A stretch of DNA of 64,000 nt, taken from NCBI GenBank assembly GCA_016218045.1, contig JACRFB010000010.1:72101-136100 (forward strand). The letters run 5' to 3'. The stretch's first letter is position 1, and each line of letters starts with the position of its first letter. Position numbers and translations under genes: made by a program. Source of the stretch: Ignavibacteriota bacterium. Its GTDB lineage: Bacteria; Bacteroidota; Ignavibacteria; SZUA-365. The notes beneath the pieces are model-generated. The model was not told where the DNA came from and made no database searches. It saw nothing but the letters and a program-made list of their open reading frames with translations. Shown here in pieces: positions 34,009 to 43,153 of this stretch.

Positions 34009-36456
34009 CTACCAATCGATCGCAATATCGAAAAAGACGCTGCGTTCCGCTCCTACAAAAAACTGATCCGCTTCCCCGCTCTGAGCATACAGTGCGTCAA
34101 ACAGGTTCTCGACGGACACACGCAGATCGATGCCGCGCACGCCGAGCAGCGCGGGGGTGCGGTATGCGGCGGTGAGATTGAAGACGGAGAACGGATCCAC
34201 TTTGTTTTCCTCGTTCTGAAAGTTGTCCGTGTACTGGTCGCCCACATACTTCCATCCGCAGCCCACTGTCAGGCCGCTTCCGCGCCATGTCAGCCGGACG
34301 TTTGCAATGCGCTCGGGGAAACCGGCGATGCGGTTGCCGTCCAATTCCAGAGCACGTGCGGCGCCGCTCACCGGATCACTTTCCCACACGGTATGCCGCG
34401 CCAGACGACTGCGACTCAGGAGAGCGTTTACGTCGAGATCGAGGCCCGGGAGCAATGTCGCTGTTCCGGAGAACTCCAGGCCCAGATGCAGCGTGCGTTC
34501 TGCGTTTCCGGTGATGGGTTGGCCGAATCGGTCGAGTCCGCCGCTTTTTACGATCTCGTCGCTGAAGTCCATCATGTACCCGTTTACAAGTGCGCGAACG
34601 GAGCCTTCAGAATACCGCGCGCCCAATTCCAGATTTGCGAGTTTTTCCGGCTTCACCAACGGTGCGCTGAAGTCGTAACCGCCCGCGTCCGTCCGCTCGA
34701 ACTGCGGCACGGCGCCACCGCTGGATTCCGCCGCGTCGTACAGGTTCTTGAGGCGCGGTTCCCGCTGCGTGTAGGATATGTTCCCGTAAAAATTCCACAC
34801 GGCGTCGAGATTGTAGTTGAGGCCGAGACGCGGATTAAAAAACAGATACGGCACTCCGAAATCCGTACCCACAAAGGCCTCGTCGCCGAGGCGGTACCGG
34901 TTGTACACGGCCTGGAGACTGCCCATGAGGTTCAGCCGCTCCGAGAGTCCGTACAGCTCCTGCGCATAGACCGAGACGATGGTCTTGCCGCCGCGGTACT
35001 CGTAGTACTTCCTGCCGGGATCGAGACCCGCGGGGAGCCCCTCGGCCCATTGAATGCGTCCCCAGTGCAGCGACCCGTGTGTGCGCAGTTCGAGACCCGC
35101 GGTCAGCGTTCCGCCCGCATGCCTTACGGTGAGCCGCGGCATCCAGCCCCATTGGCGGTTGTCAACGTAGGCGCGGATGATGGGATTTATCGGATTACCC
35201 GCTCCGGCATATCCGTATTTTTCGGTAAGCCGGTAGTAGGAGGTGTCCGTCCACCCCGTGCCGTCGTAATCGAAGTAGCCCTGGCCCGCGACATGGAAGA
35301 AGGTGTTGTTGAGAGTGACGTCGTCGGAGATGGTCCACTCGTGCAGCAACTCGTAATGCGGCTGCGAGAATTCCTCCACTTCCTGAGCGCGGCGCTGTTG
35401 CGACCAAGTGTAGACGCCGTTTTCCGCCGACCAGTAGTTGTAATTCTTCCTGCGCTCCTGCCTGTCCTTCACCGCAAATTTCGGAAGTCCGTAATACACA
35501 AGCCCGTCGCTGATCGGCCCGCCGTACACGTTGACACGCGTGGTCATGTTCCGGTCGTAGCGCGTCGCCGCAAAATAATAGCTGTTGGTTTTCACCCACG
35601 AGCGGTCGCGGTAGCCGTCGGTGACCGCGCGCGAGAGTCGGCCGTAGAGCGTGTACGTCTGATCGAGCAAACCCGATCCGAACGACAGGGCGTAGCGCTG
35701 TGTATTCCACGAACCCGCGCCCGCGGCCACACGCACGCCTTTGCGATCGGCAAAATCGCCCGTCACCAGATTCACCGATCCGCCGATCGCGGGCGGACCG
35801 TAAAACGCGCTGCCCGCGCCGCGCTGCACCTGAATCTGTTCCGTGCTGCCGAGCAGATCGGCAAAATCGACCCAGTACACGTTGTGATCCTCCGGATCGT
35901 TCTGCGGCACGCCGTTGATCATCACCGCAAGACGCCGCTGATCGAAGCCGCGTATGCGCAGGTAATTATACCCGATCCCGCTTCCGCCTTCGGAATAAAA
36001 TGTCGACGATGGTAGGTCGCTCAGGAGCACGGGCACATCCTGCACGAAGTACGAGTCGCGCAGATCGCTCCCGCGCAACTCGGAAAAGGTGACGGGTGAA
36101 AAACGCTCCGTGGCACGAAAGGCCGACACTTCGATTTCCGGACCTGGCATCGGCACGGGATCCAGCCGTATCGGTTGAAAGACGCCCGCCTGCGAACGCG
36201 GTATCATGATAGAGATCGACGTATAACCGACGTGTGTTACACGCAGGACGGATACGGGACCGGAAGCGGCTTCGAGTGTGAATCGTCCCGAGCGGTCGGC
36301 GGCCGTGCCCCCGGGTCCCGGGACCAGCACAATGTTGGCTCCTTCGAGTGGGAGTCCGCTGCGTGCGTCCACCACGCTTCCGGTTATTGTTTGTGAAACA
36401 AGTGGGCCCTGCGCGAACAGAAACAGTGCGAGGGCGAGTATCCATGTGTGTCTCAT
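34009..36456 (-). CDS. TonB-dependent receptor, probable thiamine uptake
   Basis: An 815-aa outer-membrane receptor: signal peptide, a carboxypeptidase-regulatory-like domain (about 22-105, GSVVDARSGLPLEGANIVLV), a plug (about 125-235, with the SGIGYNYLRIRGFDQRRLAVMINGVP stretch split across the usual plug motif), then a 22-strand barrel ending in FFDIAIDW. The start has GGAG eight bases upstream. The leader carries a TPP riboswitch and the next gene is thiamine pyrophosphokinase, so the substrate is very probably thiamine or its phosphates. No inner-membrane thiamine permease (such as PnuT) follows. Confidence 0.92.
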   Translation of the reverse strand: MRHTWILALALFLFAQGPLVSQTITGSVVDARSGLPLEGANIVLVPGPGGTAADRSGRFTLEAASGPVSVLRVTHVGYTSISIMIPRSQAGVFQPIRLDPVPMPGPEIEVSAFRATERFSPVTFSELRGSDLRDSYFVQDVPVLLSDLPSSTFYSEGGSGIGYNYLRIRGFDQRRLAVMINGVPQNDPEDHNVYWVDFADLLGSTEQIQVQRGAGSAFYGPPAIGGSVNLVTGDFADRKGVRVAAGAGSWNTQRYALSFGSGLLDQTYTLYGRLSRAVTDGYRDRSWVKTNSYYFAATRYDRNMTTRVNVYGGPISDGLVYYGLPKFAVKDRQERRKNYNYWSAENGVYTWSQQRRAQEVEEFSQPHYELLHEWTISDDVTLNNTFFHVAGQGYFDYDGTGWTDTSYYRLTEKYGYAGAGNPINPIIRAYVDNRQWGWMPRLTVRHAGGTLTAGLELRTHGSLHWGRIQWAEGLPAGLDPGRKYYEYRGGKTIVSVYAQELYGLSERLNLMGSLQAVYNRYRLGDEAFVGTDFGVPYLFFNPRLGLNYNLDAVWNFYGNISYTQREPRLKNLYDAAESSGGAVPQFERTDAGGYDFSAPLVKPEKLANLELGARYSEGSVRALVNGYMMDFSDEIVKSGGLDRFGQPITGNAERTLHLGLEFSGTATLLPGLDLDVNALLSRSRLARHTVWESDPVSGAARALELDGNRIAGFPERIANVRLTWRGSGLTVGCGWKYVGDQYTDNFQNEENKVDPFSVFNLTAAYRTPALLGVRGIDLRVSVENLFDALYAQSGEADQFFVGAERSVFFDIAIDW

Positions 36457-36518
36457 GAGCGATGCTCCAATCGAGAGGTATCAGGAAACTCGACCCTGAC
36501 GCGGAGAGGTGTGGAAAC

Positions 36519-36552
36519 GAAAAACCGCGTGCCGGGAAAAAGGCAGCGCGGT
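36519..36552 (-). terminator. Attenuator hairpin of the TPP riboswitch
   Basis: Stem ACCGCG-TGCC with GGCA-CGCGGT (one bulged base), then TTTTT on the minus strand, directly downstream of the aptamer and about 63 bases before the receptor start. It is the expected off-state platform: TPP binding would let it form and end transcription. Confidence 0.85.
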
Positions 36553-36559
36553 GTGGAGT

Positions 36560-36648
36560 TCATTCCTACGCCGGCATTATCCGGGTCAGGTTCGACGGGT
36601 GTGTTCTCAGCCGTCCCTTTTTTTGGTGCGGGACAGCACCCCGAGTGA
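36560..36648 (-). promoter_or_regulatory. TPP riboswitch aptamer (THI element)
   Basis: On the minus strand the conserved pieces appear in order: GGGGTGC, a variable stem, CTGAGA, CCCGTCGAACCTGA, then GGATAATGCCGGCGTAGGAA. These are the pyrimidine- and pyrophosphate-sensing helices of the TPP riboswitch. It precedes the TonB receptor and thiamine pyrophosphokinase genes. Confidence 0.97.
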
Positions 36649-36801
36649 CACACCAATCTACGCGTTGCCATGCACTCTGTCAAGGCCCGGAGCACATCTC
36701 ACCGCGGATGGCCACCGGTAGCGGGGGAACGGCCTTCATTCCGCACACCCGGCGGGCGTATCCCCTTGCACGTCGCGGTTCTCCGTGGGTATTTTGTAAG
36801 G

Positions 36802-38163
36802 ATGAATACTCGACACACTCTCGCCCTGATCCTCGCCATGCTGCCAGCGACACTTCTTCTGCATGCGCAGACCTACAAACCAGCTTTCGAAAAAATCACC
36901 CTGTCCAACGGTATGGATGTGGTATTCCACCGGGATACGACGCTGCCCGCCGTGTCCATCCATATCGCCTTCCGTGCCGGTTCCAGTTGGGATCCGAGCG
37001 GACTCCGCGGCATCGCCACAGTGTCAGGCAATCTGCTGCTTGCCTCGCTTCCAGCGCATGCGGCAAGCGAACTCGGGAAAATTCAGACCGAGGCGACTGC
37101 CGCATACGCGTCTTTAACCAGTGTTGATTGGACCAACATCACCCTCACGTATCCGGGCAAATATCTCGACGCGGGGCTTTGGATAGAATCTGAACGCCTG
37201 AAAGCCGCGGGCGATGCAGTCACAGAGATCATGCTGAAACAGACTGTTGAGTATATGATTGCACAGCGGCGCGAAACGGCAAAGGATCCATCGGCCGACA
37301 TGCAGGAAGCGCTCTACAGGGAAATGTATCCCGAGGGTCATCCCTACGCGCATTTGAGCACGGGCGACACAACCGAACTGCGAAAGATCACGCTCGCCGA
37401 AGTACGGAAGTTTATGAAACTCTTCCATACGGCGGGCAATGCGAGCATGACAATATCAGGCGACTTCCGAATCGATGATGCAAAAAAACTCGTGAGGAAA
37501 TATTTTGCGGGACTTCCCGCGAGCAAACGCTTCGTCTGGAAAACCGAGGCGCGAAAGTTTGATCCGGCAGGACCCGTCGCGCTGATCAAACAGGCACCCG
37601 TCGATTTTTCGACGTTGCAGATCGTCTTTCCCACCGTGCCCCTGGGCGATCCCGACGAGGCGGCCCTGCAGTTGCTCGCCAAACTGCTCGCGGGCGCGGG
37701 GGATGCGCGGCTCAAGAAATTGTTCCTCGACAACAATCCCAACGTGCTCGATGTAACGGCACGGCAGACCAGCCAGGATCTGCACGGGATGTTCGCCATC
37801 ACCATCACATGCAGGGCCGAGACGCAGTTGCGTACGGTGTTCGAGCAGGCGTTGACCCTTCTGCAAACCATCCCGCGGACTCCGGTGTCGGAGGATGAGA
37901 TGTCGATGTCGCGGTCGCTCAACGAAATGGAATTTCTTCTGCCGATGGAATCGGTGCACGGTTTTGGCGGCCGGGGTGACGCGTTGAACCTCGGCAATCT
38001 CTACACCTCAAATCCCGCGTCACAATTTACCGGCATCGAGGCGCAGGCGCGTGTCTCACCATTTGCGCTCCGCGAGGCGGCACGGCGTTACCTCTCCGGC
38101 GCGTCTGTGGTAGTGCTGAGCATCGTTCCAGCGGGACGACAGGAACTGGGCGTCACGTTGTAA
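36802..38163 (+). CDS. M16 peptidase-family protein lacking the zinc motif
   Basis: A 453-aa protein with a signal peptide (to LLLHAQ) and the two-domain M16 fold: KITLSNGMDVVFHRDTTLPAVSIHIAFRAGSSWDP, then WESERLK-like ESERLKAAG, and LASKLLAG-like LLAKLLAGAGDARLKK. The catalytic HxxEH is absent: the aligned site reads GIATVSGNLLLA. M16 members often occur as an active and an inactive subunit pair; here no active partner is adjacent. Start ATG at 36802 at the signal peptide. It is divergent from the thiamine operon. Probably a non-catalytic, exported subunit or chaperone-like protein. Confidence 0.82.
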   Translation: MNTRHTLALILAMLPATLLLHAQTYKPAFEKITLSNGMDVVFHRDTTLPAVSIHIAFRAGSSWDPSGLRGIATVSGNLLLASLPAHAASELGKIQTEATAAYASLTSVDWTNITLTYPGKYLDAGLWIESERLKAAGDAVTEIMLKQTVEYMIAQRRETAKDPSADMQEALYREMYPEGHPYAHLSTGDTTELRKITLAEVRKFMKLFHTAGNASMTISGDFRIDDAKKLVRKYFAGLPASKRFVWKTEARKFDPAGPVALIKQAPVDFSTLQIVFPTVPLGDPDEAALQLLAKLLAGAGDARLKKLFLDNNPNVLDVTARQTSQDLHGMFAITITCRAETQLRTVFEQALTLLQTIPRTPVSEDEMSMSRSLNEMEFLLPMESVHGFGGRGDALNLGNLYTSNPASQFTGIEAQARVSPFALREAARRYLSGASVVVLSIVPAGRQELGVTL

Positions 38164-38408
38164 ACCCATATCCGCCCCGCCTCGCGAGAGTGCGGCGCGG
38201 AATCGCTGCAAAAGAAAGGGCCCGCGTATAAAAGACGAGCGCCCGGCTCCTCTGGCTCCCCAGGATCCGGGCGTCGATGTGACAGGCGGTGCCGTCTGCT
38301 ACGGCGGTGGGTAATGTGCGGGTGAGCCGTTCGGCTCGCGGTTCATTCGGTGTGTGGTGGGGGGTGAAACATTCCGTCCATTCTCATCATCGTGTGCCGT
38401 CGCAACCC
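38164..38408. other. Convergent intergenic region with short hairpins
   Basis: 245 bases between the M16-like gene and the minus-strand gene ending at 38409. Stem-loops can be drawn at about 38248-38276 (CGCCCGG/CCGGGCG) and 38299-38314, but there is no T tract and no match to a known RNA class that I can recognise. Confidence 0.35.
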
Positions 38409-38834
38409 CTAGCGGGATGCAGCGATCGGCGCGCCTTGCACGAATGAGATGAGATCGGCTGCGGAAATTCCTGATGCGACGTCGTGTGCCGCTGTATCGC
38501 TGCTGCGCAGTGTAATGTTTGTGCGCGGTATGGCGAGCTGCATGGTGAGGCTGCCCTCGGTGATCGTGACGTAGAGCCCGTCCTCGTCACGCACATCGAC
38601 CACCGCGGTTGCGCCGCTGTGGGCATCGCGCATGCGGATGACACCGGCCTTTACATGGGTGTCGAATTCGAAAGCGTAGTCGCGCACACTGATCGTGTTC
38701 TGGGTAATAACCACGATGCCGTCGTTGCTGCGGCACAAAAGCGCGGCTGCGCGTTCGTCGTGCTGCGCGGTTGCAGTGATGGAAACGAATGCCATAGCGG
38801 CTGCGAGTATGGGAAGAAATCCTTTGAGGGCCAT
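38409..38834 (-). CDS. Small secreted protein, unknown
   Basis: A 141-aa protein with a signal peptide (MALKGFLPILAAAMAFVSITATAQ) and a mostly beta mature part (VVITQNTISVRDYAFEFDTHV, GLYVTITEGSLTMQLAIP). No family recognised. Start at 38834 with GGAGG eight bases upstream. The leader contains a tandem pair of palindromes at 38970-39001, so expression may be controlled by a dimeric regulator. Single gene. Confidence 0.65.
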   Translation of the reverse strand: MALKGFLPILAAAMAFVSITATAQHDERAAALLCRSNDGIVVITQNTISVRDYAFEFDTHVKAGVIRMRDAHSGATAVVDVRDEDGLYVTITEGSLTMQLAIPRTNITLRSSDTAAHDVASGISAADLISFVQGAPIAASR

Positions 38835-39234
38835 TGTATCCTCCATGTCTGAGGTTGTGTAACGTGTCTGCATGGAGCAATAACAAAACCGTGCCATGTG
38901 AAATTCTTGTGAATTTCAGCCGCATTGTATGGGGATCTTTTTTTCCCTGTGAATGCAAGTCCCACGCCTGTGAAGTCGCTTCACGTGTGAAGCGGCTTCA
39001 CACATGGCACATTTTCTTGCTCGCGAAACAATGTATATGTGTCCTGACCGCGGCATCACGGCTGTGCACTGTTGATGTCTGCTTTTAGTGTACAGTGGTA
39101 TCTCGGGGGGCCCAGCGCGCCCCCACCCTGCGGCCCTATCCAGCGCCTCTGCGGACACTGCACGGCCTGTCTCTGCAGGCACGTGACGGTACAGGTCCAC
39201 ATTGTGTCAGTCCTCCCTGGTCCGGTACAGCCCA
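38835..39234. other. Long intergenic region upstream of small secreted gene
   Basis: 400 bases without a supportable gene. It holds the leader of the gene at 38409-38834, including two 15-bp palindromes, and a GC-rich stretch (39105-39235) with small hairpins before the terminator of the T9SS substrate gene. A short structured RNA cannot be excluded. Confidence 0.45.
38970..39001. promoter_or_regulatory. Tandem 15-bp palindromes GTGAAGnnnCTTCAC
   Basis: Two dyads, GTGAAG-TCG-CTTCAC at 38970-38984 and GTGAAG-CGG-CTTCAC at 38987-39001, have centres 17 bp apart. This is the layout of two operator sites bound by dimers on nearly the same DNA face. They lie about 136 bp upstream of the small secreted gene. 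The regulator is unknown. Confidence 0.7.
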
Positions 39235-39267
39235 TAAAAAAAGCGGCCCGCGAATCGCGGGCCGCTT
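39235..39267 (-). terminator. Rho-independent terminator of the T9SS substrate gene
   Basis: Stem GCGGCCCGCG/CGCGGGCCGC with an AAT loop and seven or more T on the minus strand, 22 bases past the stop at 39289. Confidence 0.95.
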
Positions 39268-39288
39268 GAATCGGAAAAACTGATCCGT

Positions 39289-42057
39289 TTATTTCGAAAG
39301 GATCATCTTCTTGGTCTGGACGACCGGCGCCGTGCCGTTGAGCGGCGTGGCTTCCATGCGGTACACGTAGATGCCGCTGGGCATGACTTCGCGCGCATCG
39401 TTCGTCGAATTCCAACTGACGATGTGTTTGCCTGCGCTGAGCGTGGCATTCACGAGCGTGGAGAGATGGCGGCCGAGCATGTCGTACACGCGGATCGAAA
39501 CCTGCGCATCGCTCGGAAGATTAAACGCGATGTTTGTCGTCGGATTGAACGGGTTCGGGTAGTTCTGCGCGATCTGGAATTCGGTCGGATCCGAGATGGC
39601 TTCCACAACCTGACGCGGTGCGGCTGATACGACCGGCACGAGCTTGGCAACGGAGAGGTCACCGACGCGGAGCCCTTCCACGCGGATGTCCTGCGAATTC
39701 GAGATGCTCACATTGCGGCCGCTCATGTCGAGCTGCGGCATGCGGTTGATGAGGTCGATACGCTGTTCGAACTGCGCGATCGCACCGGCGATCTTCGCAC
39801 CCACCGCCTCACGCTCGGAGATGTCTTTCGACATCACCATTGCGGCGGCGTTGTCCTTCATCGCGGCGATCTGCGGGTTGATAACGATCTCGGGACGGGT
39901 TGCCAGACGCACTGCGAGAGTGGATGCGAGAATGGACTTCTGCTCGTCGGCGGTTGCCACGGTCGAAAACACGTTCGAAAGCACGTCACCCGCGTATTCC
40001 GCGGTCGGAAGAACCATGAAGTCGTTACCTGCCTTGGCAAACGCGCGGGCGGAGGCGGCTTCGTCGGTGTTCATCGTGCCGATCCACAGCACGCGGCCTT
40101 CGGTCGGCAGCGAGGTGTTGAGTGCGCGATCGCTGAATTCGACATTGCCGAACGCAGCTTCGATGTTTGCGCGAAGCGCCTGCGCAACCGGTCCGCGGTG
40201 GCTCACCACGACGGGCGCGAAGGTCTTCACATAATTGCGGCTGTAGCTGTTGTTGATAAAGTTCTCTTCATCGGCACGCTCGATTGTCGCCTTGATCGTG
40301 TACGATCCGGAGGCGAGGCCGCTCACGGCGTCGAAGGTCACGTCCGCAATGTACGGCGCCGCGGAAAGGGTCACGCGACGCTCGCTGTAATACACCTGCT
40401 GACCGGCGCTGTTGGTGATGTACACCTTGCCGAAGGTCACGGCGTTCGGGAGCTGCGGGTGGTTCGCGAAGGAACCGAAACGCACGACCGGCGAGAACGA
40501 ACCGGGCAGGTTCGTGCCGGAGGGATTCAGGATCGCGATGACGCCGACATCGGCGCCGGTCACGAAGTTCGGACGAATCATCTTGCCACCGAACTGGCGG
40601 AGCATGTCGTTGTTCCAGGTTGTGCCACCGTTCGGCGACCAGAACTGGATGCCGTGGTTGCCGTAACGGCTGATGTTCCCATTGATGTCGAAGGGGCTGC
40701 CGAGCTGGTCCATACCCATGCCCACGCCGCCTGTTGTCGGAGCAACGTCGGTGCAGATACCGAATGCGTACCGGCCTGCCGGGAGATAGATGGGCGGGGT
40801 GAAATCGTAGGACACCCACTTCGCGCCCTGGATCGGGAGCTGGCGGTTGCCCGTGGTTGCGATCTGTGTGCCGGGCACTCCGCTCGCAGCGTCAAAGACG
40901 CGCACGGAAATACGCGCTGCGGAATTCGTCGGCTCGAGCTCGACGTTGCTTCCCTGCCAGATGTCGACGCTGGTCAGAGTCTGATCCTGCTCGATTTCAA
41001 ACACGTTGGCTTCGCAATCGTTTGCGCCGCCATTGTACGTCTGCTGCGATACGCCATTGTCGTATGCGAGCGAGCCGGGGGTCAACGTGTACTGAATCAT
41101 CTTGGAATTGTCGCCGCGCGAGGCGAAGAGATCGCCGCGCTGGAAGAGGTTCATCGACACTCTGTACGTGCCCTGCTCTGCGGGAAGGTTCGCGACATTA
41201 CCAAACGCATAGAAACCCAGAGGCATGTTCAGATTGAATTCCTTCTGAACCATCGAACCGGTCGGCGAGGTCTCGTAGAAGTTCATACGGGTTTCGCTGG
41301 CGGTCTTGCTGTTCTGAATCAGCGGCACAAACAGTGACTGACCGTTCTGCGGACGACGGCCGAGCACGGTGTACGGATACAGGCTTGTCATCGAATGCGC
41401 AGCCATGTCATCCACAAACGGAACCGGGAGGCGCGGACCGATGGCCGAACCGCAGGTGTTCCAGTAGTTGATGTCCCAACCGATGCGCACATCCTTATAC
41501 GCGCCGTAACGGTTGAAGATCAACGCCCAGCGGCGCAGGGTGCCGACGTCGCCGGACGCGCGATCGTAGACGTTGATCGTCCACAGGCCAACAGGACTGC
41601 CAGAGGTCGGGAACACTGTTCCCGGCTGCGGCTTGTACACACCGCGGAAGAACGCGGTCACATTGGAGGCGTCCGCAATTCCGACGCCGGGAATAGCCGC
41701 GCCGGCAGGCACGATGCCGCTGCAGGGCATCTGAGCCACGGCGGGATCAAAAATGGTGTTTTCGAAATTGTCGTACACACTACCGTTGTAAAGCGAGAGA
41801 ATGTAATTGCCGCCGGGGCCGCTCATCGTGATCATGAGGTCGTTGGCCGAGGTGTGATCGATGTCCACCATGACCTGCAAACTGCTGATCGTGAACACGT
41901 CGGTGATCTCAATAGTGCTCGACGTGGTGTTGTAATCCGTGATGGGCGCTTCGACATCCCTCCAGTACTCCCACGGCGGCGTTCCCTGCGAAAACGCAGG
42001 ACTGGCGCCGACGAGGACAAGCACAAAGAGTGCGAAAAACAGTCGAGCTGTTTTCAT
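39289..42057 (-). CDS. Large secreted protein with P domain and T9SS sorting signal
   Basis: A 922-aa exported protein. Signal peptide to FSQG; a proprotein-convertase-like P domain at about 25-180 (TDVFTISSLQVMVDIDHTSANDLMITMSGP through GLWTINVYDRASGDVGTLRRW, split here by a Pro/Gly insert); several beta-sandwich segments; and a C-terminal type A T9SS sorting domain (QNYPNPFNPTTNIAF, VYDMLGRHLSTLVN, MPSGIYVYRMEA, KKMILSK). The sorting domain directs outer-membrane secretion and surface attachment. Start at 42057 with AGGAGG upstream. No peptidase domain, so probably an adhesin or surface-layer-like protein. Confidence 0.9.
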   Translation of the reverse strand: MKTARLFFALFVLVLVGASPAFSQGTPPWEYWRDVEAPITDYNTTSSTIEITDVFTISSLQVMVDIDHTSANDLMITMSGPGGNYILSLYNGSVYDNFENTIFDPAVAQMPCSGIVPAGAAIPGVGIADASNVTAFFRGVYKPQPGTVFPTSGSPVGLWTINVYDRASGDVGTLRRWALIFNRYGAYKDVRIGWDINYWNTCGSAIGPRLPVPFVDDMAAHSMTSLYPYTVLGRRPQNGQSLFVPLIQNSKTASETRMNFYETSPTGSMVQKEFNLNMPLGFYAFGNVANLPAEQGTYRVSMNLFQRGDLFASRGDNSKMIQYTLTPGSLAYDNGVSQQTYNGGANDCEANVFEIEQDQTLTSVDIWQGSNVELEPTNSAARISVRVFDAASGVPGTQIATTGNRQLPIQGAKWVSYDFTPPIYLPAGRYAFGICTDVAPTTGGVGMGMDQLGSPFDINGNISRYGNHGIQFWSPNGGTTWNNDMLRQFGGKMIRPNFVTGADVGVIAILNPSGTNLPGSFSPVVRFGSFANHPQLPNAVTFGKVYITNSAGQQVYYSERRVTLSAAPYIADVTFDAVSGLASGSYTIKATIERADEENFINNSYSRNYVKTFAPVVVSHRGPVAQALRANIEAAFGNVEFSDRALNTSLPTEGRVLWIGTMNTDEAASARAFAKAGNDFMVLPTAEYAGDVLSNVFSTVATADEQKSILASTLAVRLATRPEIVINPQIAAMKDNAAAMVMSKDISEREAVGAKIAGAIAQFEQRIDLINRMPQLDMSGRNVSISNSQDIRVEGLRVGDLSVAKLVPVVSAAPRQVVEAISDPTEFQIAQNYPNPFNPTTNIAFNLPSDAQVSIRVYDMLGRHLSTLVNATLSAGKHIVSWNSTNDAREVMPSGIYVYRMEATPLNGTAPVVQTKKMILSK

Positions 42058-42307
42058 TGAAACCTCCTGACGAAAGTGAAAATTGCTATGTGGCTGATTT
42101 ATCGGACGAGAATATCGAATTGGACCTAAACTACCATTTCGCACCCGTAAAGTCAAGCCGGGGAAAATGAAAAGATCTGCCCGTAAAATGGGCATTTTCG
42201 ACATACTAAGCTCGCCTCGACATGTATCAGGGTCATGATCACCCGGCGGACGAGAACCACAGCGTGCCTGCCTTGGAATTCAGGCCGGTCTTCTCCATTT
42301 TTCAGCG
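42058..42307. other. Divergent promoter region
   Basis: 250 bases between the T9SS substrate gene (leftward) and lpxH (rightward). AT-richer than its surroundings and presumably holding both promoters. A 5-bp hairpin TGCCC/GGGCA followed by TTTT at 42178-42198 is the only structure seen. Confidence 0.4.
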
Positions 42308-43153
42308 ATGTCTCCAGTTTCGCATATAGGGATGACTCCCGATTCGCCTCCTACTCAGAGGAGTGCCCCTGCCCGGGGGAAAATCCTGTATTTCATTTCC
42401 GATGTACATCTTGGCTTGAGTGCGCCGGGAGTTGAACGAATAAAACGCGCCCGCCTGCTTGAGGTTCTGAAAGAGGTTCAGGATCATCGTGGGGATCTCT
42501 ATATCGTGGGCGACCTTTTCGATTTCTGGTTCGAATACCGGTCCGTAGTCCCTCGCGGACACCATGCAGTGCTGTCGGCGCTTGAGAATCTGGCGCAATC
42601 CGGCGCACGTATCACCTATCTTGCGGGGAATCACGATTTCGCTATCGGCCAGGTGTTGCGTGACGACCTTGGTGTGGACATCATTCGCGACGACGTGACT
42701 TTTTCGATCGATGGCCGGAGCTTCTATGTCTATCACGGTGACGGTCTCGCTGATAAGGATGCCGGCTACAGAGCCATAAAGGCGATCCTCCGAAATCCGC
42801 TCGCCCAATGGCTGTTCCGCTGGCTTCACCCGGATATCGGTTTTGCTCTCGCCCGTATGTCTTCCCATTCCAGCAGAAAATACACGGGTACGAAAAAGTA
42901 CGGCGAGACGGATGGTATGCACCGTGAGGCCATGCGCCGCATCGACGCGGGAGCGTCGTGCGTCGTAATGGGTCACAGGCACCAGGCCACCCTTCAACGA
43001 ATGGGTCAGGGACTCTACGTGAATTTGGGCGACTGGATAACGTCCTATACATACGCAGTGTATCACGACGGCTTCATGCGCCTGTATTCGCGCAAGGACG
43101 ACCGGGAAGTACTTATCGCACAGGAAGCATGCAACCCAAACGTTTCTGGTTGA
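42308..43153 (+). CDS. lpxH: UDP-2,3-diacylglucosamine diphosphatase-type phosphoesterase
   Basis: A 281-aa calcineurin-like metallophosphoesterase. Metal ligands are visible: ISDVH (Asp32, His34), GDLFDFWFEY, AGNHDF, YHGDGL and VMGHRHQ. The GDLFDFWFEY block is typical of LpxH, which cuts UDP-diacylglucosamine to lipid X in lipid A synthesis. The start may be 42308 or 42332 (MTPDSPP); both lack a strong ribosome site. The stop lies inside the first codons of the PBP1A gene, so the two are coupled, a common pairing of envelope functions. Confidence 0.87.
   Translation: MSPVSHIGMTPDSPPTQRSAPARGKILYFISDVHLGLSAPGVERIKRARLLEVLKEVQDHRGDLYIVGDLFDFWFEYRSVVPRGHHAVLSALENLAQSGARITYLAGNHDFAIGQVLRDDLGVDIIRDDVTFSIDGRSFYVYHGDGLADKDAGYRAIKAILRNPLAQWLFRWLHPDIGFALARMSSHSSRKYTGTKKYGETDGMHREAMRRIDAGASCVVMGHRHQATLQRMGQGLYVNLGDWITSYTYAVYHDGFMRLYSRKDDREVLIAQEACNPNVSG

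Noticed and set aside
38240-38400. Cobalamin riboswitch, SRP RNA or RNase P RNA
   Set aside because: A GAGCCAG-like string and hairpins caught the eye, but the conserved cores of these RNAs (B12 box, SRP GGAAG apex, P4 of RNase P) could not be found.
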